Shown here piece by piece: positions 22,049-30,459 of a stretch of 37,003 nt of DNA (position 1 is its first letter; the number at the start of each line of letters is the position of its first letter). The stretch spans positions 1 through 37,003 of the forward strand of contig JAILHP010000032.1 in assembly GCA_024695705.1 (NCBI GenBank), written 5' to 3'. A model generated the notes under the pieces. That model made no database searches. It was given only the letters and a program-made list of their open reading frames with translations, and was not told where the DNA came from. The translations under genes were made by a program, and so were the position numbers. Source of the stretch: Prevotella sp. Lineage in GTDB: Bacteria > Bacteroidota > Bacteroidia > Bacteroidales > Bacteroidaceae.

Positions 22049-24649
22049 TTAATAGTTTGAAATGTTGTCGAGGCGCTGCAGCTGACGGTCTCCCACGACA
22101 CCAGTTAGGGCGTTCATCAGGTCCGCCAGGGGAATCTGGAAGGATGGTTGAAAGTTGTCACTCTGCATGTACTTCATCAGACTGAGATAGAACTGGCGTC
22201 CCTCAGGATACTGCAGGGTGCTGTCCAGATGACTCATGCAGATTAGCAGCTTGCCTCGGCCGACGGCAAACTCGCTGATGAGTCCAAGCTTATGGTTGCG
22301 TTCTACGTTGTCTATAACCTGCACCACAGGAAGGTATGACTTGGGCAAGTTGTCGAGGACGAGCGGGCGCGAAGCCTTGATGATGGGGAACCACTGCCAG
22401 CTGGTATAGCCCTCGGTAGGAAAGTCGGCGAAGAGAGGATGTTCCGGATGACAGAGAAGGCCCAGCGTTCCCGGTGAAACGGGCTTTTTATTGTTCTCAC
22501 AGATGGTCTTGAACATGCGGAAGTTCCAGTAGTCGGTCTGGAAAAGTCCGCCAACGGTGTTTTTCTCCAACTGCTTCCAGGCACACGTTTCCTGCCCGTC
22601 AGGGGAGTAAGGCATCCACAGCACTTTGGCGCCTGCAGAGAGTTTTTTGCCGATTTCATCGGTCATCGTCGTGGTAACAAGGATGTCACCGGTGGTAAGT
22701 TCCTGCTCCTTGGGATAAACCCAGAGGGGCCATTCGTTCTCGGAAAGAGTTTCCGCTTCGTCCATGTCGATGAGACACAGCCGGAGCGTACAGCGCTGGG
22801 CACCCTCCACGTCGTCGAGCGGGAATTCAAGGTCACCAATGGTGAGCAGTCCGGTACTGTCGCTCTCCACATCCAGCCACTGACAGATATTCATGCCCGA
22901 AGGACAGCCGCCGTACTCCGAATCGAACACCAATCCACAAACCACCTTCTTGCCCTGCAGGCTCCTGCCGCCATAGTTGGCTATCTGCACCCGCACCTTC
23001 AGGGTCTCATCGTTCGTATAAGTATAGCGGGGGAAGGCAGCCAGCATGACGATGGAATCGCAGAATTCATGCCAGTGGTAGGCATCGTTGTGCTTGGGTT
23101 CCATGAAAGCGTCGAGGATGCCGATATAGGCAGAGCCCTGACCGGGATAGTCCTGCAAGTCGAGCAACTGGAAACCGGCCATCGACTCCGTGCGCAGGTC
23201 CAGCTCCACGTCGGCCTTGTACAGCTGCATACTCCACATGCCGCTGGCACGATGGAAGTCAAAGGCCTGACCGAGCATGCCTGCCGAGTCGAGTCGGGCC
23301 TTGAACACCTCGAGGTTATAAGGATAGAGCACACCTATATATTTCTCGATTTCATCAAAGTCAGGGAAGGTTTGGAACTGGCCCGTCTCATGGCTGATGA
23401 CCGGCACTTCCGAACGCAGACAGCCGGCATCCAGCGTGTAGAGCGTGCCCGGATACTCCGCATTGAGCAGTCCGCCCTCCTTGGCATCTGCAAAGGAGAA
23501 GGAGCCACGCGTATGGGTGTCGTACGAACCCCATGCCTCGCCGCCCACCCGACAGGTGGTGAAGTAGTCCATGCCGGGCTTTACGCCCTGATAGCCAAGG
23601 TAGTAATTGGAGCCGAAGGTGAAGTATATCTCTGGGCAGATACCACGGAACTCTTCTACGAAACGAGCCATCTCATCGATGCTGCCCCACAGCTCATTGC
23701 CCAAGGAGAACATGACGAACGAGGGATGACTGCCATAGGTCTCCAAGATGCTCACGCCTTCCTGGAACAGGTAGTCCATGAGCGGACGGTCGTCGGCATT
23801 GAAGTCACCCCAGAAAGGTAGCTCCGGCTGCAGGTAGATGCCCATGTCATCGGCAACAGCAAAGGCGGCTTCCGGCGGACACCAGGAGTGGAAGCGCACG
23901 TGGTTGATGCCATACTCAGCACAGGTCTCAAAATAACGGCGCCACGAGGTGGTGTCCATTGGACAGTGGCCCGTCAGCGGCCACACGGCAGCGTCGTGCT
24001 TGCCTCGCAAAAAGACAGGCTGTCCGTTGGCATAGAAGTGTCGCCCCTTGATGCGAAACTCACGGAAGGCGTCCAGATTGGTAGGGCGGGTGTTCTGGTA
24101 CTCCGCATAAAGGCGGTCGGTGGTCAGGTACATCAGGCCGATGATGCCGTTCCAGTTGGTCTGCGTGTCCTCACAAAGGGCGTGGCTCGATGCATAAAGC
24201 TGCTGGGGGATACCACTGCCGTTGTCCACAACAATGGTCAGTTGATGTGCTCCGGGCTTCAGCTGTCCGAGGTGATAGACGTGAGGAGTGGAGATGCGGT
24301 TACAGGAATCCACGAACGCGCCATCCACATAGACCTTCGTGAACTTGGTGCGTTCCAGGTACAGTGTAACGTCCCTGTTCTTCCACCGTTGAGGAATGTT
24401 GACGGTACGCGAGTAGGTGGCAGGACCCGTATAGCTGAAGAGACGCGTCAGACGGGTGGTTTCCTGCCGGTTCGTGCAGGGCGTACCCTGCCGGTTGGTG
24501 TCCATGGTCCCTGGCAACGTGACCACGGCGGTGGTCTCTCCGTACTGCAGGCTCCACTCGCCGCCAAGGTCAAGGCGGTCGCGAGCTTGTCCGAAAACAG
24601 GAGACAACGAGGCAAAAGCCAAAAACAGGGAAACGAGACGGTTGGTCAT
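22049..24649 (-). CDS. Secreted glycoside hydrolase family 2 protein
   Basis: The 866-aa enzyme has a signal peptide (to about SPVFGQ), a GH2 sugar-binding domain (LDLGGEWSLQYGE, FSYTGPATYSRTVNIP, LYLERTKFTKVYVDGAFVDS) and a TIM barrel. The acid/base Glu lies in FSLGNELWG near residue 320 and the likely nucleophile in VISHETGQF near residue 420. The segment GKHDAAVWPLTGHCPMD and the 350-residue C-terminal extension differ from classical LacZ or UidA. The family includes beta-galactosidases, glucuronidases and mannosidases; the substrate is not decidable here. It is divergent from a sialate O-acetylesterase through module C and followed by a membrane AraC regulator, forming a small glycan-use cluster. 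Confidence 0.92.
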   Translation of the reverse strand: MTNRLVSLFLAFASLSPVFGQARDRLDLGGEWSLQYGETTAVVTLPGTMDTNRQGTPCTNRQETTRLTRLFSYTGPATYSRTVNIPQRWKNRDVTLYLERTKFTKVYVDGAFVDSCNRISTPHVYHLGQLKPGAHQLTIVVDNGSGIPQQLYASSHALCEDTQTNWNGIIGLMYLTTDRLYAEYQNTRPTNLDAFREFRIKGRHFYANGQPVFLRGKHDAAVWPLTGHCPMDTTSWRRYFETCAEYGINHVRFHSWCPPEAAFAVADDMGIYLQPELPFWGDFNADDRPLMDYLFQEGVSILETYGSHPSFVMFSLGNELWGSIDEMARFVEEFRGICPEIYFTFGSNYYLGYQGVKPGMDYFTTCRVGGEAWGSYDTHTRGSFSFADAKEGGLLNAEYPGTLYTLDAGCLRSEVPVISHETGQFQTFPDFDEIEKYIGVLYPYNLEVFKARLDSAGMLGQAFDFHRASGMWSMQLYKADVELDLRTESMAGFQLLDLQDYPGQGSAYIGILDAFMEPKHNDAYHWHEFCDSIVMLAAFPRYTYTNDETLKVRVQIANYGGRSLQGKKVVCGLVFDSEYGGCPSGMNICQWLDVESDSTGLLTIGDLEFPLDDVEGAQRCTLRLCLIDMDEAETLSENEWPLWVYPKEQELTTGDILVTTTMTDEIGKKLSAGAKVLWMPYSPDGQETCAWKQLEKNTVGGLFQTDYWNFRMFKTICENNKKPVSPGTLGLLCHPEHPLFADFPTEGYTSWQWFPIIKASRPLVLDNLPKSYLPVVQVIDNVERNHKLGLISEFAVGRGKLLICMSHLDSTLQYPEGRQFYLSLMKYMQSDNFQPSFQIPLADLMNALTGVVGDRQLQRLDNISNY

Positions 24650-24668
24650 CTTTTTCGTAATTTGGTGA

Positions 24669-24676
24669 CAAAGGTA
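24669..24676 (-). promoter_or_regulatory. -7 box (TACCTTTG) for the GH2 gene
   Basis: The box lies 19 bases before the start codon. As in the right-facing side of copies A and B, the region behind it consists of GTGAAAA-type heptamers and no clear -33 TTTG is seen. Confidence 0.55.
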
Positions 24677-24686
24677 CGAATTTTTT

Positions 24687-24779
24687 GTGAAAAATGAAAA
24701 GTGAAAAGTGAATAATTTGCTGCAGCCCTACTAAAAAAGAAAAAACTCCTAAATCTTAACTCTTAAATCCTAACTTTTT
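24687..24779. repeat. Two heptamer arrays in the GH2/esterase intergenic region
   Basis: 24687-24714 reads GTGAAAA, ATGAAAA, GTGAAAA, GTGAATA. 24745-24779 reads ACTCCTA, AATCTTA, ACTCTTA, AATCCTA, ACTTTTT. Both keep an exact 7-base period. Confidence 0.88.
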
Positions 24780-24834
24780 ATTACCTTTGATTTGATGGTC
24801 GAAGGTACTCTCGCGCGAGAAAATCCAAAAATCT

Positions 24835-24866
24835 TTTGGTTTTCTTCTCGCTTATTCGTACCTTTG
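24835..24866 (+). promoter_or_regulatory. Promoter of the sialate O-acetylesterase gene
   Basis: TTTG (24835-24838), 20 bases, TACCTTTG (24859-24866). The TTTG is inside the dyad CCAAAA-ATC-TTTTGG (24825-24839). Confidence 0.72.
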
Positions 24867-24971
24867 CCGCGTAAACGCGGCGAGTCTGCTCACGCTCGGC
24901 CATTCAAGCAAGCTTGATGGCACCCGCTCACTCGCAGCCTTGCCAGCAAAATACGTAAAAACCAAAACTAT
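24867..24971 (+). promoter_or_regulatory. Structured leader of the sialate O-acetylesterase message
   Basis: The leader of about 100 bases opens with the perfect hairpin CCGCGT-AA-ACGCGG (24867-24880) right after the -7 box. It also has a second strong dyad, GCCATTCAAGC facing GCTTGATGGC (24899-24921). It may stabilise the message or regulate translation; no known riboswitch is recognised. Confidence 0.45.
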
Positions 24972-26426
24972 ATGATGAAAAGAACAGTATTCGGATTGAT
25001 GCTGACGCTCGTGGCTGTCAGCTCACAGGCAAAGGTGAGGTTGCCGCATATCATTTGCGACAACATGGTACTACAACAACAGACCGAAGCACGCCTCTGG
25101 GGCTGGGCGAAGGCTGGCAAGGAGGTAAAGGTGACCGCCTCGTGGGACGGAAAGACCGTCAGCACCAAGGCCGATGCCAATGGCAAGTGGCTCGTCAAGG
25201 TGCAGACACCCACGGCTTCCTATACGCCGTACAGCATCACTTTTGATGACGGTGACGGCAAGGTAACCATCCAGAATGTACTTGCTGGCGAGGTATGGGT
25301 ATGTGCCGGACAGTCGAACATGGAGATGCCCCTCAAAGGCTTCGGCCAGTGTCCCGTGGAGAACTTCAACCAATTGGTGATGGAAGCTCAGAATCCCAAT
25401 GGGGTACGCAGTGTAAAGATTCCCAGCATCATGCGTGCAACCCCACAGGAGGATGCCGACTGTAGCTGGAAAGAGTGTACGCCGCAGAACGTTATTGAGT
25501 TCTCGGCCACGGGCTATTTCTTTGCCCGTCTGGTCAACAAGGCACTCGGCATTCCCGTCGGCCTCATCGAAGCCAACAAAGGAGGCTCGCGTGTGGAAAG
25601 CTGGCTAACGAAGGAGAACCTGCAGCGTTACACGGACGACCCGACCGACTCCCTGGAGATTGTCAAGCGCTGGCCACAGTGGGACTACCACCGCTCGCTG
25701 CTGTGGGGCAACGGTACGTTTAACCCCATCCTAAACTACACCGTCAAGGGCATCTTGTTCTATCAGGGATGTTCCAACGTGGGCGACCCAGGCAACCAGT
25801 ATTCCGAACGGCTGAAGCTGCTGGTGGAGCAATGGCGCAGCCAGTTCGGACTGGGCGAGATACCCTTCTACTTCGTTGAAATCGCCCCTTATTGGTATGA
25901 CGATGACAACGGAGTGAGCGGTGCCTTGCTCCGTGAACAGCAGTTCCGTGCTTCACAGATCATCCCCAATAGCGGCCTGGTATGCACCAACGACTGCGTC
26001 TATCCCTACGAGCGGGAACAGATACACCCCACACAGAAGCAGAAAGTGGGCGAACGCCTTGCCTTCCTCGCCCTGAACGAGCAGTACGGCATGAAATCCA
26101 TCATTGCCAGGAGCCCCTCGTTCAAGGAGCTGACGGTGAAGAACGACACCGTTTTCGTCCATTTCAACGATGAGTTCGGCGGTCTGAACCGCTTCGAGGG
26201 CATTGAAGGCTTTGAGATTGCCGGAGCCGACCAGGTGTATCACAAGGCGGAGGCGCGTCACTTCTGGCGTCCTGGCGGCGACAAGTGGGACGAGGCACTC
26301 ATCGTTTTCTCTCCCGAAGTCAAGAAACCGGTGGCTATACGCTACTGCTTCCACAATTTCCAGATTGGTAACCTGGGAAACATGGGCGGTCTGCCTCTGT
26401 TCCCGTTTGCAGCGAAGTGTGAATGA
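24972..26426 (+). CDS. Secreted sialate O-acetylesterase family protein (SASA)
   Basis: The 484-aa protein has a signal peptide (MMKRTVFGLMLTLVAVSSQA), an N-terminal beta region (VRLPHIICDNMVLQQQ, VTASWDGKTVSTKADANGKW) and an SGNH-type esterase domain: VWVCAGQSNMEMPL with the nucleophile Ser near residue 117, ANKGGSRVESWL, LFYQGCSNVGD and REQIHPTQKQKVG with the catalytic His. Members remove acetyl groups from sialic acids or from xylan and pectin. With the GH2 gene opposite and the CE2-like gene sharing the same promoter dyad, a plant-glycan role is at least as likely as sialic acid. The NUDIX gene follows 19 bases later. Confidence 0.92.
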   Translation: MMKRTVFGLMLTLVAVSSQAKVRLPHIICDNMVLQQQTEARLWGWAKAGKEVKVTASWDGKTVSTKADANGKWLVKVQTPTASYTPYSITFDDGDGKVTIQNVLAGEVWVCAGQSNMEMPLKGFGQCPVENFNQLVMEAQNPNGVRSVKIPSIMRATPQEDADCSWKECTPQNVIEFSATGYFFARLVNKALGIPVGLIEANKGGSRVESWLTKENLQRYTDDPTDSLEIVKRWPQWDYHRSLLWGNGTFNPILNYTVKGILFYQGCSNVGDPGNQYSERLKLLVEQWRSQFGLGEIPFYFVEIAPYWYDDDNGVSGALLREQQFRASQIIPNSGLVCTNDCVYPYEREQIHPTQKQKVGERLAFLALNEQYGMKSIIARSPSFKELTVKNDTVFVHFNDEFGGLNRFEGIEGFEIAGADQVYHKAEARHFWRPGGDKWDEALIVFSPEVKKPVAIRYCFHNFQIGNLGNMGGLPLFPFAAKCE

Positions 26427-26445
26427 GAAAATGAGAGATGGAGAG

Positions 26446-26994
26446 ATGAAGCATCCGTTAGAGATATTCCGTTTCTGCCCGGTGTGCGGCAGCAAGCATT
26501 TTGAGGTCAACAACTTCAAGAGCAAGAAGTGTGAGGACTGCGGGTTCACGTATTATGCCAATCCGTGTGCCGCCACGGCAGCCATCATACTGAGGGGACA
26601 GGAGACCGGTGACAAGGAGCCGGAACTCCTCGTTGTGCGTCGTGCCAAGGAGCCCGCCAAGGGAACGCTGGACTTGCCCGGCGGCTTCGTCGATATGTAT
26701 GAGACAGCCGAGGAAGGCATGCGCCGTGAAATCAAGGAAGAAACGGGGTTGGAAGTCCAGGAGCTGCAGTACCTATTTTCTTCGCCCAACGTCTATCTGT
26801 ATAGCGGCATGGGCGTCCATACCATCGACATGGACTACCTGGTCCGTGTGAAGGACGACACGGAGCTGCATGCTGCCGACGATGCCGCCGAGTGTCTGTG
26901 GATTCCCCTCAGCCAGGTGAACCCTGACGAATTCGGCCTCACCAGCATCCGCAATGCCGTCATCCGATTCTTACAAACCTATCAAAAACAATAG
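26446..26994 (+). CDS. NUDIX hydrolase with N-terminal zinc ribbon
   Basis: The start MKHPLEIFRF (26446) gives 182 aa; MRDGEM at 26431 is possible. The ORF track start at 26203 lies deep in the preceding gene and is rejected. A zinc ribbon opens the protein (CPVCGS and CEDCG, residues about 10-32), followed by the Nudix box GGFVDMYETAEEGMRREIKE, continuing ETGLEV, which binds Mg and cleaves nucleoside diphosphate-linked substrates. The layout resembles NudC/ADP-ribose pyrophosphatase-like enzymes, but the substrate is undetermined. It lies between the esterase and a lipoprotein gene two bases downstream. Confidence 0.9.
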   Translation: MKHPLEIFRFCPVCGSKHFEVNNFKSKKCEDCGFTYYANPCAATAAIILRGQETGDKEPELLVVRRAKEPAKGTLDLPGGFVDMYETAEEGMRREIKEETGLEVQELQYLFSSPNVYLYSGMGVHTIDMDYLVRVKDDTELHAADDAAECLWIPLSQVNPDEFGLTSIRNAVIRFLQTYQKQ

Positions 26995-26996
26995 CT

Positions 26997-27494
26997 ATGA
27001 ACAGAAAACTATTTCCATTTATCTTTGCCTCCCTGTTTTCGACGCTGACGACAGCCTGCGGACAGAAGGCGACATCCCTTTCAAAGGAAGACGTGGAGAA
27101 AGCCTCCGCCATTTCGTTCTACACCGACAACGGCACGGTTGCGCCGGACTATCACTGGGGTATGACGATTACCGTTTCTCCCAAGCAGGTGAACCTGCAG
27201 GTGGTCAAAGGCTACAGCGGGAAGGTGGTTTACGACAAGACATTGCAGCTGACTCCCGCTCAGTACCAGCAGTTCATTGGGGAAATCAATCAGCTGTCCA
27301 TCAAGAAGAGAAAGTTCAACGGTCCCTACACCACTGGCGGCAGCAGCGAATACCTGTGCGTAAAACGCGGTCCGCTGAAGGTGTTTGATGCCAACAAAGA
27401 GGAGCTCCACTGCGAAGGCGACCTGACCGCAGTTTTCCAACGCTTGCTGTCCGACGAAATGGCCCAGGTGTTCCGTCATCCGGACGACCTGTAA
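26997..27494 (+). CDS. Lipoprotein of unknown function
   Basis: The 165-aa protein has a lipoprotein signal (MNRKLFPFIFASLFSTLTTAC), so it should be lipid-anchored at Cys21. The mature domain includes ISFYTDNGTVAPDYHWGMTI, QVVKGYSGKVVYDK and GSSEYLCVKRG, a small strand-rich fold I cannot place in a named family. It begins two bases after the NUDIX stop, suggesting co-transcription, and ends the plus-strand unit before the topA promoter. Confidence 0.8.
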   Translation: MNRKLFPFIFASLFSTLTTACGQKATSLSKEDVEKASAISFYTDNGTVAPDYHWGMTITVSPKQVNLQVVKGYSGKVVYDKTLQLTPAQYQQFIGEINQLSIKKRKFNGPYTTGGSSEYLCVKRGPLKVFDANKEELHCEGDLTAVFQRLLSDEMAQVFRHPDDL

Positions 27495-27549
27495 CGTTAA
27501 TAAAACAAAAAATCTGCTATATAAATAAGGTGTAACCAAAAGTTTTCTC

Positions 27550-27557
27550 TACTTTTG
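27550..27557 (+). promoter_or_regulatory. -7 box (TACTTTTG) for topA
   Basis: The box lies 41 bases before the topA start, in an AT-rich gap. A clear TTTG -33 element is not seen at the expected distance. Confidence 0.5.
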
Positions 27558-27598
27558 CAGCCCAAAAAACAGTTCATACACAAAAATAACAATTACGG

Positions 27599-29932
27599 AT
27601 GCAAAAGAATTTAGTCATTGTTGAGTCTCCTGCAAAGGCGAAGACGATAGAGAAGTTCTTGGGAAAGGACTTCAAGGTCATGTCAAGCTACGGACATATA
27701 CGCGACCTGAAGAAACGTGAGATGAGCGTGAACCGCGACACACTGGAACCTGAATATGAGATTCCCGAAGAAAAGCAGCGACTGGTTCGCGACTTAAAGG
27801 CAAATGCCAAGAAGGCCGAGAAGGTCTGGCTGGCAAGCGATGAAGACCGTGAGGGAGAAGCTATTGCGTGGCACCTGTGTGAGGTGCTGGGGCTGGACGA
27901 AGCCAAGACCAGCCGTATTGTGTTCCACGAAATTACCAAGTCGGCCATTCAAGAAGCCATCAGCAACCCGCGTCATGTAGATATGAATCTCGTGAATGCG
28001 CAGCAGGCGCGTCGCGTGCTCGACCGCATCGTAGGCTTCAACCTTTCCCCCGTGTTGTGGCGTAAGGTGAAGCCGGCACTGTCAGCCGGTCGTGTGCAGA
28101 GTGTTGCCGTCCGCCTCATTGTGGAGCGTGAACGTGAAATACAAGCTTTCAAGAGTGAGCCGTTCTACCATGTAAGTGCGGTATTCGCCGTGACGAATGC
28201 CGACGGTTCGCAGACCGAGGTTAAGGCACAGCTTGACCGTCGTCTGAAGACGCGTGAAGAAGTGGTGGCCCTGCTGGAAAGCCTGAAGGCACAAGAGGGA
28301 CAGCACGTGGTGACAGCAGTGACCAAGAAACCTGTCAAGCGTACGCCCGCACCTCCCTTTACCACTTCCACCCTGCAGCAGGAAGCCGCCCGCAAGCTGG
28401 GCTTTACGGTCAGTCAGACCATGATGGTAGCACAGCGCCTGTACGAAAGCGGACGCATTACCTACATGCGTACGGACTCCGTCAACCTCTCCAGCCTTTG
28501 TCTGGCAGCCAGCCGCGAGGAAATCAAGCGCCTCTATGGTGACAAGTATAGCAAGACACGTCAGTACCACACCAACAGTAAAGGAGCCCAGGAGGCTCAC
28601 GAAGCCATCCGTCCGACGTTTATGGACGCCACGGAGGTAGAGGGCACGGTACAGGAGAAGCGTCTGTATGAACTCATCTGGAAACGTACCATCGCCTCAC
28701 AGATGGCAGATGCGGAAATGGAGAAGACAACGGTAGAAATAGGCGATTTCATCGCACAAGGCGAGGTCATCACCTTTGACGGTTTCCTCAAGGTTTACCG
28801 TGAGTCACTGGACGATGAGGACAACGGACAGCAGTCTGCTGACAACGCCCAGCGCTCGGCAGACAACGGACAATGGTCAACGGAGAATGGCCATCTGCTG
28901 CCGCCGCTGAAGGTTGGTCAGGCCCTGGAGCGCCGTGAGGTATCAGCGACGGAGCGTTTCAGCCAGCCACCCCTGCGCTATACGGAAGCATCGCTGGTTA
29001 AGAAGCTCGAAGAGCTTGGCATTGGCCGTCCTTCTACCTACGCACCGACCATCTCCACCATCCAGCAGCGTGAATACGTGGAGAAGGGCGACAAGAAAGG
29101 TACGGAGCGCCAGTATTCCGTCTTTACACTGAAAGGTAAACAGGTAACAGAGAAGAATCGCAAGGAGATAACCGGCTCAGAGAAAGGTAAGCTGTTGCCT
29201 ACGGACATCGGTATCGTGGTCAACGACTTCCTCATGGAATACTTCCCCACCATCATGGACTACAACTTCACCGCCAAGGTGGAGCAAGACTTTGACAAGA
29301 TTGCCGAGGGCAAGGAGAAGTGGAACGAGATGATGGAACAGTTCTACAACGACTTCGAACCTACGGTAGAGCAGACGCTGAATGTCCGTCAGGACCATCG
29401 TGCCGGCGAGCGTCAGCTGGGCAACGACCCCAAGAGCGGCCGTCCCGTGTTTGTGAAGATAGGCCGTTTCGGTCCTGTGGTTCAGGTGGGTACTGCCGAG
29501 GATAAGGTTAAGCCGCTGTTTGCTCAGATTCCCAAGGAGAAGAGCATTGAGACCATCACGCTGGAGGAGGCCATGGAACTATTCCGCCTGCCGCGTGAGA
29601 TAGGCAGCTACGAGGGCAGCAAGGTCACCATCGGTGCCGGCCGCTTCGGTCCCTACGTGCTGCATAACGGCAAGTATGCTTCACTGCCGAAGGATGCCGA
29701 CCCCATGAGCTTCACGCTCGACGAGGCCATCGCCCTCATCCGCGAACGCCGCACCCAGGAGGCCCAGCGCCACCTCAAGCTGTTTGCCGAAGACGACAAG
29801 CTGGAGATTCTCAACGGCCGTTTCGGTCCCTACATTGCCTATGACGGCAAGAACTACCGCCTGCCTAAGAACATGCACGAGCGGGCTGCCGACCTCACCT
29901 ATGAGGAGTGCATGAAGATTGTGAACAAATAA
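27599..29932 (+). CDS. topA: DNA topoisomerase I
   Basis: The 777-aa type IA topoisomerase relaxes negative supercoils. The Toprim domain starts VIVESPAKAKTIEKFLG and has the metal site DEDREGEAIAWHL. The catalytic Tyr is in GRITYMRTDSVNL near residue 285, and SAGRVQSVAVRLIV and GIGRPSTYAPTIS are conserved. No C-terminal zinc fingers are present; instead there are repeated GRFGP elements (GRFGPVVQ, GRFGPYVLHNGKYASLP, GRFGPYIAYDGKNYRLP), usual for Bacteroidetes. Around residue 410 a heptamer array inserts a seven-residue repeat (DNGQQSA, DNAQRSA, DNGQWST). The gene overlaps aroK by one base and heads the topA-aroK-speA unit. Confidence 0.97.
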   Translation: MQKNLVIVESPAKAKTIEKFLGKDFKVMSSYGHIRDLKKREMSVNRDTLEPEYEIPEEKQRLVRDLKANAKKAEKVWLASDEDREGEAIAWHLCEVLGLDEAKTSRIVFHEITKSAIQEAISNPRHVDMNLVNAQQARRVLDRIVGFNLSPVLWRKVKPALSAGRVQSVAVRLIVEREREIQAFKSEPFYHVSAVFAVTNADGSQTEVKAQLDRRLKTREEVVALLESLKAQEGQHVVTAVTKKPVKRTPAPPFTTSTLQQEAARKLGFTVSQTMMVAQRLYESGRITYMRTDSVNLSSLCLAASREEIKRLYGDKYSKTRQYHTNSKGAQEAHEAIRPTFMDATEVEGTVQEKRLYELIWKRTIASQMADAEMEKTTVEIGDFIAQGEVITFDGFLKVYRESLDDEDNGQQSADNAQRSADNGQWSTENGHLLPPLKVGQALERREVSATERFSQPPLRYTEASLVKKLEELGIGRPSTYAPTISTIQQREYVEKGDKKGTERQYSVFTLKGKQVTEKNRKEITGSEKGKLLPTDIGIVVNDFLMEYFPTIMDYNFTAKVEQDFDKIAEGKEKWNEMMEQFYNDFEPTVEQTLNVRQDHRAGERQLGNDPKSGRPVFVKIGRFGPVVQVGTAEDKVKPLFAQIPKEKSIETITLEEAMELFRLPREIGSYEGSKVTIGAGRFGPYVLHNGKYASLPKDADPMSFTLDEAIALIRERRTQEAQRHLKLFAEDDKLEILNGRFGPYIAYDGKNYRLPKNMHERAADLTYEECMKIVNK
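28820..28889. repeat. Heptamer array inside topA
   Basis: Ten 7-base units, with GACAACG recurring every 21 bases (28820, 28841, 28862), encode an acidic/polar insert before LLPPLKVGQ. The frame is intact. Confidence 0.88.
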
Positions 29933-30459
29933 TGCGAAGAATCATTCTCATCGGCTATATGGGTTCCGGCAAGACGACCGTCGGACGGGCACTCGCCAAG
30001 GAACTCGGTCTGCGCTTCTATGACCTTGACTGGTACATAGAGAGCCGCCGCCGCAAGACAGTGGCCCAGCTGTTTGCCGAAGTCGGTGAGGATGGGTTCC
30101 GCCAGATAGAGCGCAGCATGCTGCACGAGGTGGCAGAGTTTGAGGACGTCATTGTCAGCTGTGGCGGCGGCACGCCCTGTTTCTTTGACAACATGGAGTA
30201 CATGACGCAGCAGGCAGACGTCGTCTGGCTCAAAGCCGAACCCGAAGTGCTCTACAAGCACCTGCTGATGGGAAAGACCGAGCGCCCGCTTTTGAAAGAC
30301 AAGTCGCCTGAGGAACTCATCTGCTTCATCCGCCAGCAGTTAGAGAAGCGCACACCCTATTACGCCCAGGCACAGCATGTTGTCGATGTCAGCCTGATGG
30401 ATACCTACGACAAGATTCACATTACCGTAAACAATATAAAGGAACTACTGAGTCTATGA
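29932..30459 (+). CDS. aroK: Shikimate kinase
   Basis: The 175-aa enzyme phosphorylates shikimate with ATP in aromatic amino acid synthesis. The P-loop is IGYMGSGKTTVGR at the N-terminus; FYDLDWYIESR carries the shikimate-binding Asp; the conserved SCGGGTPCF follows near residue 80; and KTERPLLKD is the lid/adenine region. I start at 29932, where TAATG couples the topA stop to the aroK start; the track start at 29908 lies inside topA. Its stop overlaps the speA start by four bases. Confidence 0.95.
   Translation: MRRIILIGYMGSGKTTVGRALAKELGLRFYDLDWYIESRRRKTVAQLFAEVGEDGFRQIERSMLHEVAEFEDVIVSCGGGTPCFFDNMEYMTQQADVVWLKAEPEVLYKHLLMGKTERPLLKDKSPEELICFIRQQLEKRTPYYAQAQHVVDVSLMDTYDKIHITVNNIKELLSL

Larger units (their letters stand above)
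24669..24866. repeat. Divergent promoter module, copy C (inverted)
   Basis: Read on the minus strand this has the same order as copies A and B: box plus dyad, GAGAGTACCTTC, heptamer array (24745-24779), header GCTGCAGCAAAT, heptamer array (24687-24714) and TACCTTTG. It is more diverged but the dyad side is nearly identical. Confidence 0.8.

Noticed and set aside
26203-26445. Extended start of the NUDIX ORF
   Set aside because: It overlaps the sialate esterase in another frame; the zinc ribbon and family start fit the ATG at 26446.
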